Shown here one piece after another: positions 8,877-22,055 of a stretch of DNA of 64,000 nt (the stretch's first letter is position 1; each line of letters opens with the position of its first letter). The notes below the pieces were generated by a model. It saw only the letters and a program-made list of their open reading frames with translations, was not told where the DNA came from and did no database searches. Made by a program: the position numbers and the translations under genes. This DNA is from Luteimonas sp. BLCC-B24 (GTDB lineage: Bacteria > Pseudomonadota > Gammaproteobacteria > Xanthomonadales > Xanthomonadaceae): positions 1 to 64,000 of the forward strand of contig NZ_JAQQGN010000006.1 in the NCBI RefSeq assembly GCF_028550595.1, read 5' to 3'.

Positions 8877-10181
8877 ATGCCCCTGTTCGCACTCGGCATC
8901 AACCACCAGACCGCGCCGGTCGCCCTGCGCGAGCGTGTCGCGTTCTCCGGCGATGCGCTCGCCGCTGCGCTGGCCGAGGTGCGCGCATTGCCCGGGGTGC
9001 GCGAAGCGGCATTGCTGTCGACCTGCAACCGCACCGAGCTCTACGCCATCGCCGACGACGACGGCACGACACTCACCGACTGGCTGGCCACCCACCCCGA
9101 CCGCGATGCCGCCCTGGCGGGCGGCGGCCTGCACGCCTATCTCTACCGCTACCGGGACGAGGCCGCGGCCCGACACCTGTTCCGCGTGGCCACCGGCCTC
9201 GACTCGCTGGTGCTCGGCGAGCCGCAGATCCTCGGCCAGGTCAAGCAGGCCTGGGCCACGGCGCGCAGCGTCGGCACGCTGGGCGGTGAACTCGACCGCG
9301 TGTTCCAGCATGCGTTCGTGACCGCCAAACGCGCGCGCAGCGAGACGCGCATCGGCACCAGTCCGGTGTCGGTGGCGTCGCTGGCGGTGCGGCTGGCCCA
9401 GGACTCGTTCGCGCGCCCCTCGGATTCGGCGGTGCTGCTGATCGGGGCCGGCGAAACCATCGAACTCGCCGCGCGCCATCTCGCACAGGCGAACGTCAAG
9501 CGCCTGCTGGTCGCCAACCGCACCTATGCCCACGCCCAGGACCTTGCCGCGCGCCACGGCGGCATCGCCCTGCCGCTCGACGAGCTCGATCGCCATCTGT
9601 TCCTGGCCGACATCGTGCTCACCGCGACCGCAAGCCGCGTCCCGTTGCTAACCCGGTCACAGGTCGCCGCGGCGCTGGATGCGCGCAAGCACCGGCCGAT
9701 GCTGCTGATGGATCTGGCCGTGCCGCGCGACATCGCGCCGGATGTGGCGGAGTTGCGCGACGTGTTCCTGTACACCGTCGACGATCTGGAACGCACCCTG
9801 GACGACAACCGCCGCGGACGCCGCGAGGCGGCGAACGACGCCGAAGCCATCATCGATCTGCAGGTCACCCGCTACGGCGAGGCCCGCGCGGCCAGCGGGC
9901 GTCTGGCGCCGGTACGCCGGCTGCGCGCTCAGGGCGAGGCGATCCGCAGCGACGCGCTGGCGCGTGCGCGGCAGCAACTGGCCGCCGGCCAGTCGCCCGA
10001 CGCCGTACTCGAGCAACTCGCGCACGGCCTGACCAACCGCCTGCTGCACCTGCCGACCGCGGCCCTGCGCGAAGCGGCGCTACACGGCGACGACGCCCTG
10101 GCCGAACGCCTGGAACAGGTGCTGGCACCGCGTTCCGATACCGCCCTCCTGGATCCCGATGCTGCCGACCCTGCGCCGTAA
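8877..10181 (+). CDS. hemA: Glutamyl-tRNA reductase
   Basis: A 434-residue enzyme that reduces glutamyl-tRNA to glutamate-1-semialdehyde, the first committed step of C5-pathway haem synthesis. Catalytic Cys50 sits in [12 protein letters not shown]. The Rossmann-fold loop LIGAGET and the region after VANRT mark the NADPH domain, and the C-terminal dimerisation helix is present. The start ATG 8877 gives the standard [14 protein letters not shown] opening. The last 23 nt overlap the prfA start in another frame, as in many gamma-proteobacteria, so RF1 translation is coupled to it. Confidence 0.97.
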   Translation: MPLFALGINHQTAPVALRERVAFSGDALAAALAEVRALPGVREAALLSTCNRTELYAIADDDGTTLTDWLATHPDRDAALAGGGLHAYLYRYRDEAAARHLFRVATGLDSLVLGEPQILGQVKQAWATARSVGTLGGELDRVFQHAFVTAKRARSETRIGTSPVSVASLAVRLAQDSFARPSDSAVLLIGAGETIELAARHLAQANVKRLLVANRTYAHAQDLAARHGGIALPLDELDRHLFLADIVLTATASRVPLLTRSQVAAALDARKHRPMLLMDLAVPRDIAPDVAELRDVFLYTVDDLERTLDDNRRGRREAANDAEAIIDLQVTRYGEARAASGRLAPVRRLRAQGEAIRSDALARARQQLAAGQSPDAVLEQLAHGLTNRLLHLPTAALREAALHGDDALAERLEQVLAPRSDTALLDPDAADPAP

Positions 10182-11244
10182 GCTCGAGGCGCTGGCCGAA
10201 CGCCGCGACGAACTCGAACGCCTGTTGTCCGACCCGGCCACGGTGGCCGACCAGGGCCGCTTCCGCGCGCTGTCGCGCGAGTTCGCCCAGCTCGAGCCGG
10301 TGGCGGCGGCGCTGGCCGAGGAGCGCCGCACCCGCGACGATCTCGAGGCCGCGCGCGCGATGCTCGACGACCCCGACATGCGTGAACTGGCGCAAGACGA
10401 GATCGCCGCCGCCGACGCCCACCTCGCGGTGCTGGAATCGCAGCTGCTGGCGTTGCTGGTGCCACGCGACGCGCGCGACGACGGCGGCCTCTACCTCGAG
10501 ATCCGCGCCGGCACCGGCGGCGACGAGGCGGCGATCTTCGCCGGCGACCTGTTCCGCATGTACACGCGCTACGCCGAGCGCCACGGCTGGCGCATCGACG
10601 TGGAATCGGCGAATCCCGGGGAACACGGCGGCTATCGCGAGATCATCGCCGCCGTCGACGGGGCCGGCGCCTACGCGCGGCTGAAGTTCGAGTCCGGCAC
10701 CCACCGCGTGCAGCGCGTGCCCGAAACCGAATCGCAGGGCCGCATCCACACCTCGGCCGCGACCGTGGCGATCATTCCGGTCGAGGACGACTCGGTCGAC
10801 ATCGTGCTCAACCCGGCCGATCTGAAGATCGACACCTTCCGCTCGTCCGGCGCCGGCGGCCAGCACGTCAACAAGACCGACTCGGCGATCCGTATCACCC
10901 ACCTGCCGACCGGCGTCGTCGTCGAGTCGCAGACCGAGCGCAGCCAGCACGCCAACCGCGACAAGGCGATGAAGCGCCTGCGCGCGATGCTCGCCGAAGC
11001 CGAGGCCGAGCGCCGCGCCGCCGCGACGGCCGAGATCCGCAAGCTGCAGGTCGGCAGCGGCGACCGCAGCCAGCGCATCCGCACCTACAACTATCCGCAG
11101 GGCCGCATCACCGACCACCGCGTCGAGGGCCTCACCCTGTACGACCTGCCGAACGTGCTCGAAGGCGCACTCGACCCGCTGGTCGAACGGCTGTCGCAGG
11201 AGCACCAGGCCGACGCGCTGGCCCAACTCACCCGGGGCAGCTGA
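10159..11244 (+). CDS. prfA: Peptide chain release factor 1
   Basis: A 361-residue RF1 that reads UAA and UAG. The stop-codon recognition tripeptide is PET (188-190, consensus PxT) in [10 protein letters not shown]. The GGQ peptidyl-hydrolysis motif is at 233-235 in [10 protein letters not shown], and its Gln is the expected target of PrmC, encoded at 36259-37110 in this window. It overlaps the end of hemA by 23 nt. Confidence 0.97.
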   Translation: MLPTLRRKLEALAERRDELERLLSDPATVADQGRFRALSREFAQLEPVAAALAEERRTRDDLEAARAMLDDPDMRELAQDEIAAADAHLAVLESQLLALLVPRDARDDGGLYLEIRAGTGGDEAAIFAGDLFRMYTRYAERHGWRIDVESANPGEHGGYREIIAAVDGAGAYARLKFESGTHRVQRVPETESQGRIHTSAATVAIIPVEDDSVDIVLNPADLKIDTFRSSGAGGQHVNKTDSAIRITHLPTGVVVESQTERSQHANRDKAMKRLRAMLAEAEAERRAAATAEIRKLQVGSGDRSQRIRTYNYPQGRITDHRVEGLTLYDLPNVLEGALDPLVERLSQEHQADALAQLTRGS

Positions 11245-11282
11245 CACCGCCTGCACGCACGCGGCGTCATCCGGTGATGCGC

Positions 11283-11288
11283 TAGGCT
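11283..11288 (+). promoter_or_regulatory. -10 element (TAGGCT) for a probably leaderless moaB
   Basis: TAGGCT is followed by only 6 nt before the ATG of moaB, so the transcription start would coincide with the A of the start codon. There is no Shine-Dalgarno sequence. No good -35 is seen. Confidence 0.5.
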
Positions 11289-11294
11289 GCGCGC

Positions 11295-11813
11295 ATGACC
11301 GCACTCGACCACACCATCGCCCTGCACATCGGCGTGCTGACCGTCTCCGACAGCCGCAGCCTCGAAACCGACAGCTCGGGCGACTACCTCGCCCGCGCGC
11401 TCGGCGAGGCCGGCCACATCCTGGCCGAGCGCGCCCTGCTTCCCGACGACCGCTATGCGATGCGCGCCCTGGTCTCGAAGTGGATCGCCGATCCGACGAT
11501 CGACGGCATCCTGGTCACCGGCGGCACCGGATTCACCGGACGCGATTCGACCCCCGAGGCGCTGCGGCCGCTGCTCGACAAGGAGATGCCCGGCTTCGGC
11601 GAACTGTTCCGCGCGATCTCGTTCGACGAGATCGGCACCTCCTCCCTGCAGTCGCGCGCGTTCGCCGGCCTGGCCAATGCGACCTTCGTCTTCGCCCTGC
11701 CCGGCTCCACGTCGGCCTGCCGCACCGCGTGGGAGAAGATCATCCGCCAGCAGCTCGACGCCCGCACGAAGCCCTGCAATCTCGCCACGATCCGGCCACG
11801 CCTGAAGGAATGA
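11295..11813 (+). CDS. moaB: Molybdenum cofactor biosynthesis protein MoaB
   Basis: A 172-residue MoaB/Mog-fold protein related to molybdopterin adenylyltransferases. The GILVTGGTGFTGRDSTPEAL segment forms the molybdopterin-binding loop, and PGSTSACRTAWEKI matches the C-terminal signature. In E. coli the paralogue MogA adenylates molybdopterin and MoaB is dispensable; the role here may be either. It overlaps the XRE regulator by ATGA (11810-11813). Confidence 0.93.
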   Translation: MTALDHTIALHIGVLTVSDSRSLETDSSGDYLARALGEAGHILAERALLPDDRYAMRALVSKWIADPTIDGILVTGGTGFTGRDSTPEALRPLLDKEMPGFGELFRAISFDEIGTSSLQSRAFAGLANATFVFALPGSTSACRTAWEKIIRQQLDARTKPCNLATIRPRLKE

Positions 11814-12184
11814 CGGTGGGCCTCGACCAGACCCTGCGCCTGCTCGCCAAGGCCCGCGGCCTGACCGCGGGCGAGATCGCCGCGGCGATTCCGCGCGTGG
11901 GCGCCGCGACGGTGTCGGCCTGGATGCGCGGCGAAAAGGCACCGGCCGCCGAGCAGATCGAGGCCCTCGCACGCACGTTCGGCGTTCCGGTCGGCGCCCT
12001 GCTCGCCACGCTGGCCAGCACCTTCGATCCGGCGCGTACCAAGGGTGAGCACACGTTGCTGGCGGCCTATCGGGCACTCGACACACGGCAGCAGGGCGCG
12101 CTGCTCGAGGTGGCGCGCGGCATGGCCGGCATGCGTGCCGAGCGTGCGCGCCGCAACAAGACCGCAGCCCGAGACGCGTCGTGA
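11810..12184 (+). CDS. XRE-family helix-turn-helix protein
   Basis: A 124-residue protein. Residues about 4-62 form an HTH_XRE domain: LDQTLRLLAKARGLTAGEI, then AATVSAWMRGEKAPAAEQ as the recognition region. A short C-terminal part (65-124) is helical, basic and ends KTAARDAS; no ligand-binding domain is visible. It overlaps moaB by ATGA and the polyphosphate kinase by GTGA (12181-12184), so the three genes form one translational unit. It may regulate its own operon, which is an inference from position only. Confidence 0.85.
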   Translation: MTVGLDQTLRLLAKARGLTAGEIAAAIPRVGAATVSAWMRGEKAPAAEQIEALARTFGVPVGALLATLASTFDPARTKGEHTLLAAYRALDTRQQGALLEVARGMAGMRAERARRNKTAARDAS

Positions 12185-12993
12185 AGCGACTCAAGCGCAA
12201 GGACTACGAGGCGGCCCTGGCACCGATGCAGGTCGCGCTGGCGGAGATGGCGCACTGGGTGCAGGTCTGCGGCCAGCGGATACTGATCGTGTTCGAAGGC
12301 CGCGACACCGCCGGCAAGGGCGGCACGATCCAGGCGATCTCCGAACATCTGAACCCGCGCCAGTGCCGGGTGACCGCGCTGCCGAAGCCCTCGGACCGCG
12401 AGCAGAGCCAGTGGTACTTCCAGCGCTACGTCGAACACCTGCCGGCCGCCGGCGAGATCGCCCTGTTCGACCGCAGCTGGTACAACCGCGCCGGCGTCGA
12501 GGCGGTGATGGGCTTCGCCACGCCGCAGCAGGTCGCCGCGTTCCTGCGCGACGCGCCGACCTTCGAGCGCCAACTGGTGGACGACGGCATCCTGCTGTTC
12601 AAGTACTGGCTCGGCTGCGACCAGGCGCAACAGGAAAAGCGCTTCGCCGAGCGCCTGGCCGATCCGCTCAAGCGCTGGAAGCTCTCGCCGATGGATCTGG
12701 CCGCGCGCGCGCGCTACGACGACTACACGCGGGCACGCGAGACCATGCTCGCGGCCACGCACACGCCGTATGCGCCGTGGACGCTGGTGGACTTCAACGA
12801 CCAGCGGCGCGGCCGGCTCACGCTGATCCGGGATCTGCTCGATCGCCTGCCCGACCTGCAGGTGGATACGGCGCTGCCACACTTTCCACCCCTGCACGCG
12901 CCCCCCGCGAGCGAGTGCTATGCGCTGGTGCCGCCGCTGCCGCCGCTCGAAGTGGACGCGGCCGCGCGCGACCGCGAACCCTCGAAGACCTGA
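12181..12993 (+). CDS. ppk2: Polyphosphate kinase 2
   Basis: A 270-residue one-domain PPK2. Walker A is GRDTAGKGG (residues 40-48) and Walker B/lid is DRSWYNR (from Asp97). The family transfers phosphate between polyphosphate and nucleotides, mostly making GTP or ATP from polyP. The start is GTG, placed to give the MKRLKRKDYE opening common to class I enzymes; it overlaps the upstream XRE gene by 4 nt. The last 25 residues (from about VPPLPPLEVD) are a proline-rich tail. Confidence 0.95.
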   Translation: MKRLKRKDYEAALAPMQVALAEMAHWVQVCGQRILIVFEGRDTAGKGGTIQAISEHLNPRQCRVTALPKPSDREQSQWYFQRYVEHLPAAGEIALFDRSWYNRAGVEAVMGFATPQQVAAFLRDAPTFERQLVDDGILLFKYWLGCDQAQQEKRFAERLADPLKRWKLSPMDLAARARYDDYTRARETMLAATHTPYAPWTLVDFNDQRRGRLTLIRDLLDRLPDLQVDTALPHFPPLHAPPASECYALVPPLPPLEVDAAARDREPSKT

Positions 12994-13275
12994 GCGGCCG
13001 CACGCACGCGTGCGCGGCGCGGCGCCGACACCGGCGGATCACCCAACCCGACGCGCTCGCCCCGCGACATCGTCGATCCGCCGGCCGGGCGCGACCGGCG
13101 CCGATGCGCCGGCGCCGTCCGCGCGTCCTCACATCCGACTCTCGAGCTCGACGATGGTCACGCGCCTCCCGGACTTCGCGCCTCGACGCCAGGCCAAGGC
13201 CATGGCCGCGCGCGGCGCCGCGACGCGGAAGGGCGCACCCGCCCCGCCAGTCGATACCGACGCGGGCGGTCGCGC
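12994..13275. other. Convergent intergenic region, no gene seen
   Basis: Very GC-rich DNA between the 3' ends of ppk2 (plus) and the TlpA-like gene (minus). It contains the 10-bp palindrome GCACGCGTGC near 13004-13013 and several smaller GC-rich inverted repeats that could end transcription from both sides. Open frames here lack start signals and family features. Confidence 0.6.
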
Positions 13276-13838
13276 TCAGGCCTGCACGGGCGGCCCGCCG
13301 GCCTCGGCGATCATCGCCTCGATGCCTTCGGCGGTGACCGGGCCGAGGAACTGTTTGGCCACCCGGCCATCGGGCGCGATCAGGTAGGTCATCGGCAGGC
13401 CCTTCGGGGTTTCGAAGTCCGCGGGCGGCGCGAACGGATCCAGGATCGCGATCGGATACACCACCGGGCGCTCGTCCAGGAACGCGCGCATGGCGTCGGG
13501 CTCGATCTCCTCGTAGGCCAGGCCGACGACCTGGATGTGCTCGCGCATCGCATCGAGCGCCGACAGCTCGGGCATCTCCTTCAGGCACGGCGCGCACCAG
13601 GTCGCCCAGAAGTTCACCACGACCCAGCGGCCACGATGGTCGGCGAGATCGAAGACGCCGCCGTCGAGCGTGTCGACGCGCAGCGTCGGCTGTTCGCGCG
13701 ACGGGGCCGCAGCGCGATCGACGCCGGGCGTGGCCTGCGCGGTGCCGGTCGGTGCGGCATCGGCGGGGGTGTCGTCGGCCCCGCGCTGGCAGGCGGCAAG
13801 TGCGAGCAGCAGGGCGGCACAGAGGGCGCTACGGCGGA

Positions 13839-13842
<4 letters not shown>
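13276..13842 (-). CDS. TlpA/ResA-like thioredoxin-fold lipoprotein
   Basis: A 188-residue envelope thiol-disulfide protein. The signal ends in lipobox LAAC (Cys18) and is followed by an Ala/Thr/Pro linker (20-50). The thioredoxin domain starts at about residue 52 and has active site WCAPC (Cys83, Cys86). The TlpA-specific cis-Pro region is GLPMTYLI. It probably keeps periplasmic thiols reduced, for example during cytochrome c assembly. It overlaps the YihY gene upstream by 4 nt (13839-13842), so the two are coupled, although no functional link is known. Confidence 0.92.
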
Positions 13843-16165
<2,323 letters not shown>

Positions 16166-16173
<8 letters not shown>

Positions 16174-16200
16174 TTGGTGACTGGTGATTGGTGATTCGTA
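16166..16200. repeat. Dispersed GTGATTGGTGATTCG repeat, copy C (single arm)
   Basis: A direct run of TGATTGGTGACTGGTGATTG and further units ending in GTGATTCGTAA. Only one arm is present, unlike copies A and B. It begins at the stop codon of the DUF2069 gene and fills part of the spacer before the asparaginase-domain gene. Confidence 0.85.
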
Positions 16201-16293
16201 AGCCGGTGCACGGCCGTGTCGAACCCCCAGTGACGGATCGCCGATCCCACTCCCCGTATCATCTCCTCTGATTCCGTACAGACCTCGACACAA

Positions 16294-16782
16294 ATGGACG
16301 AGCTGCTGATCGTCACCACCGGTGGCACGATCGACAAGATCTACTTCGACGACAAGTCGGATTACCAGGTGGGCGAACCGCAGATCGGACGCATGCTCGA
16401 GGAGCTCGGCGTCGCGTTCCGGTTCCGGGTGATTCCGATCATCCGCAAGGATTCTCTGCACATCACTGATGCCGACCGCGAACTGATCCGCGCGACGATC
16501 GCCGCGCAGCCGGCGCGCCACGTGCTGCTGACCCACGGCACCGACTCGATGGTCGAGACGGCGAAGGTGCTGGCGTCGATCGCCGACAAGACCATCGTGC
16601 TGACCGGCGCACTGAGCCCGGCGAGCTTCCGCGGCTCGGATGCCGAATTCAACATCGGCACCGCCGTCGGCGCGGTGCAGTCCCGGCCGCCCGGCGTCTA
16701 CGTGGCGATGAACGGCCGTATCTGGGATCCGCTGAAGGTCCGCAAGAACGTCGAGGCCAACCGCTTCGAACCCTTGCCCTGA
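16294..16782 (+). CDS. One-domain asparaginase-like protein
   Basis: A 162-residue protein corresponding to the N-terminal domain of bacterial type I/II asparaginases. The first nucleophile motif TTGGTID is at residues 8-14 and the second catalytic motif LLTHGTDSM at about 75-83. The C-terminal domain (about 150 residues), which completes the neighbouring subunit's active site in the full enzymes, is absent. There is no frameshift or remnant downstream, and the frame ends before a hairpin, so this looks like a genuine short family. Activity cannot be assumed. It is unrelated in fold to the Ntn-type enzyme at 629-1690. Confidence 0.88.
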   Translation: MDELLIVTTGGTIDKIYFDDKSDYQVGEPQIGRMLEELGVAFRFRVIPIIRKDSLHITDADRELIRATIAAQPARHVLLTHGTDSMVETAKVLASIADKTIVLTGALSPASFRGSDAEFNIGTAVGAVQSRPPGVYVAMNGRIWDPLKVRKNVEANRFEPLP

Positions 16783-16789
16783 GCCGCCG

Positions 16790-16818
16790 CCCACCCCGGA
16801 TGGTCCGTCCGGGGTGGG
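16790..16818. terminator. Bidirectional hairpin between asparaginase-like and subtilisin genes
   Basis: An 11-bp perfect stem CCCACCCCGGA / TCCGGGGTGGG with a 7-nt loop, between convergent genes. No T tract on either side, but the position and stem strength suggest a shared terminator. Confidence 0.65.
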
Positions 16819-16830
16819 AAGCCGCTGCCG

Positions 16831-18891
16831 TCAGTTGCCGCCGCTGTAGCTGCCGCGCAGCGTCGCCCCCGAATACGCGCTGTAACCGCGCACGGTGACG
16901 TACCAGGTGCCCGCCTGCGGCGCGGCGAAACTGCAGGTCTCGTTGTTGCCGGTCTGGTAGGGCCGGCAGTCGTAGGCCGAAGTCGTCGGCGCCGCGCCGC
17001 GGCGGACGTACAGGTCCGCATCGCCCGTGCCGCCCGACAGGGCGAACTGGAGATTGGACGCGCCCGTCGGAACGTTCAGCGTGTAGGTGCGCGTGCTGCT
17101 CGCCGCGCCGGACAGGCCCGACACCGGCACCCCGTTCTGCAGCACGCTGCCACCGCCGCTCGAAGCGGTGAAGGCGGCGGTCAGCGACACGCCCGAGAAC
17201 GCCGAGTACCCGCGCAGCATCACGTGGTAGGTCCCGGCCTGGGGTGCAGCGAAGGTGCAGGTTTCCGCATTGCCGGTCTGGTAGGGCCGGCAATCGTAGG
17301 TCGCCGTGGTGGGCTGGCTGCCGAAGCGAACGTAGAGATCGGCATCCCCGGTGCCACCGGCGGTGGTGATCGACAGGTTGGTGGCGCCCGCCGGCACGGT
17401 GACCGTCCAGTAGCGCGTGCTGCCGGCAGCCCCCGACACGCCCGTCACCGGCACGCCGTTGGCCAGCTGGCCGGTGCCCGGATCCGGGCCGGGCGGTGTG
17501 CCGCCATTGCCGGCGGCCGCATCGACCGCGGCCTTGGCATTGACGATACCCGCGCCGCAGCCGCCCGAGCACGTGCCCGGCAACGGCCGCGCGGTGCTCT
17601 TGAGGATGGACTCGACCTGCGCCGGGCTCAGCGGGCTGGGCGCGGCCGCCTGCATCAGGGCCACCACGCCGGCGACGTGCGGCGCCGCCATCGAGGTGCC
17701 GTTGTAGGACGCGTAGCTTTCCGCGCCCGGCGTCGTGCTGCCGCTGTTGAGCGTGGACACGATGCCCACGCCCGGCGCGGAGACGTCGATGCCGGTGCCG
17801 TAGTTGGAGAAGCTCGCGCGCGAGCCGTTCTGGTCGGTGGCCGCCACGGCGATCACGTTGGCGCAGTTGGCCGGGGTGAAGCCGGAGACGTTGGCATTGC
17901 TGTTGCCGGCGGCCACGACGACCGTGGTGCCGCGCGACACCGCGCCGTTGATCGCGTTCTGGGTGGTGGCGCCGCAGCTGCCGCCGCCGCCGAGGCTGAG
18001 ATTGATGACCTCGGCCGGGTTCGCATTGGCCGGCACGTTGGGCACGCTGCCGCCGGACGCCCAGATGATGCCGTCGGCGATGTCGGACGTGTAGCCGCCG
18101 CCCCGGCCCAGCACGCGCACGTGCGACACCTTCGCGCCGAACGCGGTACCGGCCACGCCGACGCGGTTATTGGTCAGCGCGGCGACGGTGCCGGCGACAT
18201 GGGTGCCGTGCCAGCTGGACGGATCGCCGCCGTAGAAATCGCCCGGGTCGGCCGGGTCGGCATCGCGCCCGCCGCCGTCGCCCGCGACGGTCGCGTCGCT
18301 GATCATGTCGTAGCCGGCGATGGTGTTGCCGTTGAGATCGCTGTGGCTGGTACTGCCGGTGTCCAGCACGGCGACGACGATGCCCTCGCCGGTCGACACG
18401 TCCCAGGCCTGATCGGCGCGGATGCCGCCGGTGGCGTTGAAGAAGCCCCACTGCTGGCTGTAGCGCGGATCGTTGGGCGTGAGCGCGATCTGCAGCAGAC
18501 GGTCGACCTCGACGTATTCGACCGCCGGGTCGGCGGCGATCTGGCGCATCAGCTGTTCGGCTTCGACCCGGTCGAGCGCGCGGCCCGTGGTGACCACGTC
18601 GGCCCCGGTGCCCATCCGGCGCAGCGCGCGGATCGCGAGCCGGTCCGCGCCCGCCTCCGGCAACGCACGTGCGGCGGTCTGCAGGGCCGACTGCAGGGCC
18701 GCGGGGTTGCTGCGGACGGCTGCATCGTCCCGGTACTTCACGATGAAGCGGTCGTGGCGGTCGGCGGTGTTCAGGCCGCTGAGATCGAGTCGTTCGGCGG
18801 ACAACACCGGCGCGGCGGCGCCGCAGGCCACGGCGATTAGGATGGCGGATGCGAGCACGCGCCGGCGTGCGCGTGAGCTGGACTTCGACAT
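16831..18891 (-). CDS. Secreted subtilisin-family (S8) protease with propeptide and two PPC domains
   Basis: A 686-residue preproprotease. The signal peptide ends near residue 32 (SAERLD). The inhibitor-I9-type propeptide spans about 45-135 (RFIVKYRDD ... YVEVDR). The catalytic domain runs about 145-460 with Asp177 (VLDTGS), His228 (WHGTHVAG), oxyanion Asn330 (AAGNS) and Ser400 ([12 protein letters not shown]). Two tandem PPC domains follow (about 476-575 and 585-683), usually removed during maturation. It is probably exported through Sec and type II secretion, as in Lysobacter and Xanthomonas extracellular proteases. It is the last gene of the protease locus and has its own promoter at 19007-19036. 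Confidence 0.96.
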   Translation of the reverse strand: MSKSSSRARRRVLASAILIAVACGAAAPVLSAERLDLSGLNTADRHDRFIVKYRDDAAVRSNPAALQSALQTAARALPEAGADRLAIRALRRMGTGADVVTTGRALDRVEAEQLMRQIAADPAVEYVEVDRLLQIALTPNDPRYSQQWGFFNATGGIRADQAWDVSTGEGIVVAVLDTGSTSHSDLNGNTIAGYDMISDATVAGDGGGRDADPADPGDFYGGDPSSWHGTHVAGTVAALTNNRVGVAGTAFGAKVSHVRVLGRGGGYTSDIADGIIWASGGSVPNVPANANPAEVINLSLGGGGSCGATTQNAINGAVSRGTTVVVAAGNSNANVSGFTPANCANVIAVAATDQNGSRASFSNYGTGIDVSAPGVGIVSTLNSGSTTPGAESYASYNGTSMAAPHVAGVVALMQAAAPSPLSPAQVESILKSTARPLPGTCSGGCGAGIVNAKAAVDAAAGNGGTPPGPDPGTGQLANGVPVTGVSGAAGSTRYWTVTVPAGATNLSITTAGGTGDADLYVRFGSQPTTATYDCRPYQTGNAETCTFAAPQAGTYHVMLRGYSAFSGVSLTAAFTASSGGGSVLQNGVPVSGLSGAASSTRTYTLNVPTGASNLQFALSGGTGDADLYVRRGAAPTTSAYDCRPYQTGNNETCSFAAPQAGTWYVTVRGYSAYSGATLRGSYSGGN
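16834..17481 (-). repeat. Tandem duplication encoding the two PPC domains
   Basis: Two units about 324 bp (108 codons) apart encode nearly the same text: GDADLYVR, then [21 protein letters not shown] and RGYSA. The matching nucleotide stretches ggtctggtagggccggca begin at 16951 and 17275. Each unit has a Cys pair that probably forms a disulfide. High similarity suggests recent duplication or gene conversion. Confidence 0.85.
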
Positions 18892-18913
18892 GTGTGACTC
18901 CCCGGATTGTGGT

Positions 18914-18935
18914 CGGCGCGCGACAGTGCGCGCCG
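18914..18935 (-). promoter_or_regulatory. Hairpin in the subtilisin mRNA leader
   Basis: An 8-bp perfect stem CGGCGCGC / GCGCGCCG with a 6-nt loop, located 22 nt before the start codon and just ahead of the GGGGAG ribosome-binding site. It lacks a T tract, so it is more likely to affect stability or translation than termination. Confidence 0.5.
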
Positions 18936-19006
18936 GCTGACCCCCGTCCGAAACCGCCCCCTCGGCGTCCGACGACGCGCCTGCTGACGCAGCGGGCGCG
19001 AATCTG

Positions 19007-19036
19007 ACGCTAGAGGACAGGCGGCCCGCTCCGCAA
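19007..19036 (-). promoter_or_regulatory. Promoter of the subtilisin gene, with shared protease motif
   Basis: Minus strand: -35 TTGCGG (19031-19036), 18-bp spacer, -10 TAGCGT (19007-19012). The predicted start is about 110 nt before the ATG. The 17-bp stretch 19004-19020 reads CTGTC-CTC-TAGCGTCAG and matches 14 of 17 bases upstream of the lysyl endopeptidase gene (21930-21946), with identical spacer length. Confidence 0.6.
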
Positions 19037-19182
19037 GCGCCGCGGGTCGGCGCAGTGCCGCAAAAGCACGCCGGCGGTCACAGATCCGCACCATCGCGCC
19101 AGCGCACAGGCGAACGCCGCCGAGGACAGCCCGGCGTCGCGGGCCCGCCGGCAGCGCGCGCACGACCCCGATGCCTCGCGCG

Positions 19183-19599
19183 TCAGCGCGCAGGCGGTGT
19201 CACATCCGGTGCGATCCGCATCCTGCCGTCGGGCTCGGCGTACTCCACGTCGGCCGCGGCGGACAGCCGGGCGAGCAGGCTCTGCATCTGCGCCGGTGCG
19301 AGCGGGGGTGTCGCCACGACGACATCGGCGCCGACACCCGTGCGGTGTAGCCAGCGCAGCGTGACGCCCGGCCCGCCGAGGTCGGCGGTGGCCATCGCAT
19401 CAAGCCGGGCCTGCACCGCCGCCGGATCCCGGCCCGCCGGGCTGTCGTCCCGGAACTTCACGATGACCCGCTGGGCGGGTCCGGCATCGCGTGCTGTCGG
19501 TTGATTGGTCATCGCGCATCCCGTGGTCGCCATCGTCGCCAGCAGCAGGGCCGCCAGCCACCGGAGACGCGACCGCCCTTGCCGTGGCATCGCCGTCAT
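19183..19599 (-). CDS. Free-standing S8-propeptide (inhibitor I9-like) lipoprotein
   Basis: A 138-residue lipoprotein: basic N-terminus, hydrophobic core and lipobox TTGC near residue 25. The remainder (about 35-135) is one domain similar to the propeptide of the neighbouring subtilisin. Aligned text includes RVIVKFRDD versus [18 protein letters not shown] versus RMGTGADVV, and DVEYAEPDGRMRIAPDV versus [17 protein letters not shown]. There is no catalytic domain. In S8 proteases this domain is an intramolecular chaperone and tight inhibitor, so the free form may inhibit or help fold secreted protease at the cell envelope. Start ATG 19599 (alternative 19590). A -10-like TAGCAT lies upstream. 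Confidence 0.82.
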   Translation of the reverse strand: MTAMPRQGRSRLRWLAALLLATMATTGCAMTNQPTARDAGPAQRVIVKFRDDSPAGRDPAAVQARLDAMATADLGGPGVTLRWLHRTGVGADVVVATPPLAPAQMQSLLARLSAAADVEYAEPDGRMRIAPDVTPPAR

Positions 19600-19627
19600 T
19601 GCCGTTGCTCCTGAACCGTCGCGCTCG

Positions 19628-19633
19628 ATGCTA
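19628..19633 (-). promoter_or_regulatory. Candidate -10 (TAGCAT) for the propeptide-like lipoprotein gene
   Basis: Minus-strand TAGCAT lies 28 nt before the ATG, downstream of the hairpin that ends the lysyl endopeptidase gene, which would allow separate transcription. It differs at one base from the TAGCGT -10 of both proteases but lacks the flanking shared motif. No clear -35. Confidence 0.35.
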
Positions 19634-19664
19634 ACGCGCGGGCCGCGTGCGCCGCGCCGACGAA

Positions 19665-19696
19665 CGACGCCCCGACCCACCGGGGCCGGGGCGTCG
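19665..19696 (-). terminator. Hairpin after the lysyl endopeptidase gene
   Basis: A 10-bp perfect stem CGACGCCCCG / CGGGGCGTCG, 12-nt loop, 28 nt after the stop codon. No T tract; probably a terminator or 3'-end stabiliser. Confidence 0.5.
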
Positions 19697-19724
19697 CGGC
19701 CGCGCATCCCTGCGCGGCACACGC

Positions 19725-21962
<2,238 letters not shown>

Positions 21963-21986
21963 CTCCGAATCCTGCTGGATTTGGAC

Positions 21987-22024
21987 AAAAAAATACCCAA
22001 CGCGTCACACAATGACGCATTGGG
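21987..22024 (-). terminator. Intrinsic terminator of sufT
   Basis: Minus-strand RNA folds as CCCAAUGCGUCA / UGACGCGUUGGG (12 positions, one mismatch, 5-nt loop) followed by UAUUUUUUU (A run 21987-21993). It lies 32 nt after the sufT stop and just before the promoter of the lysyl endopeptidase gene. Confidence 0.9.
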
Positions 22025-22055
22025 CTCGTTCAGGCAGGTGACGCGGGCGGCGGCG

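Noticed and set aside
12994-13275. A small gene in the ppk2-TlpA spacer
   Set aside because: No frame here has a ribosome-binding site or sensible composition, and both flanking genes converge on it.
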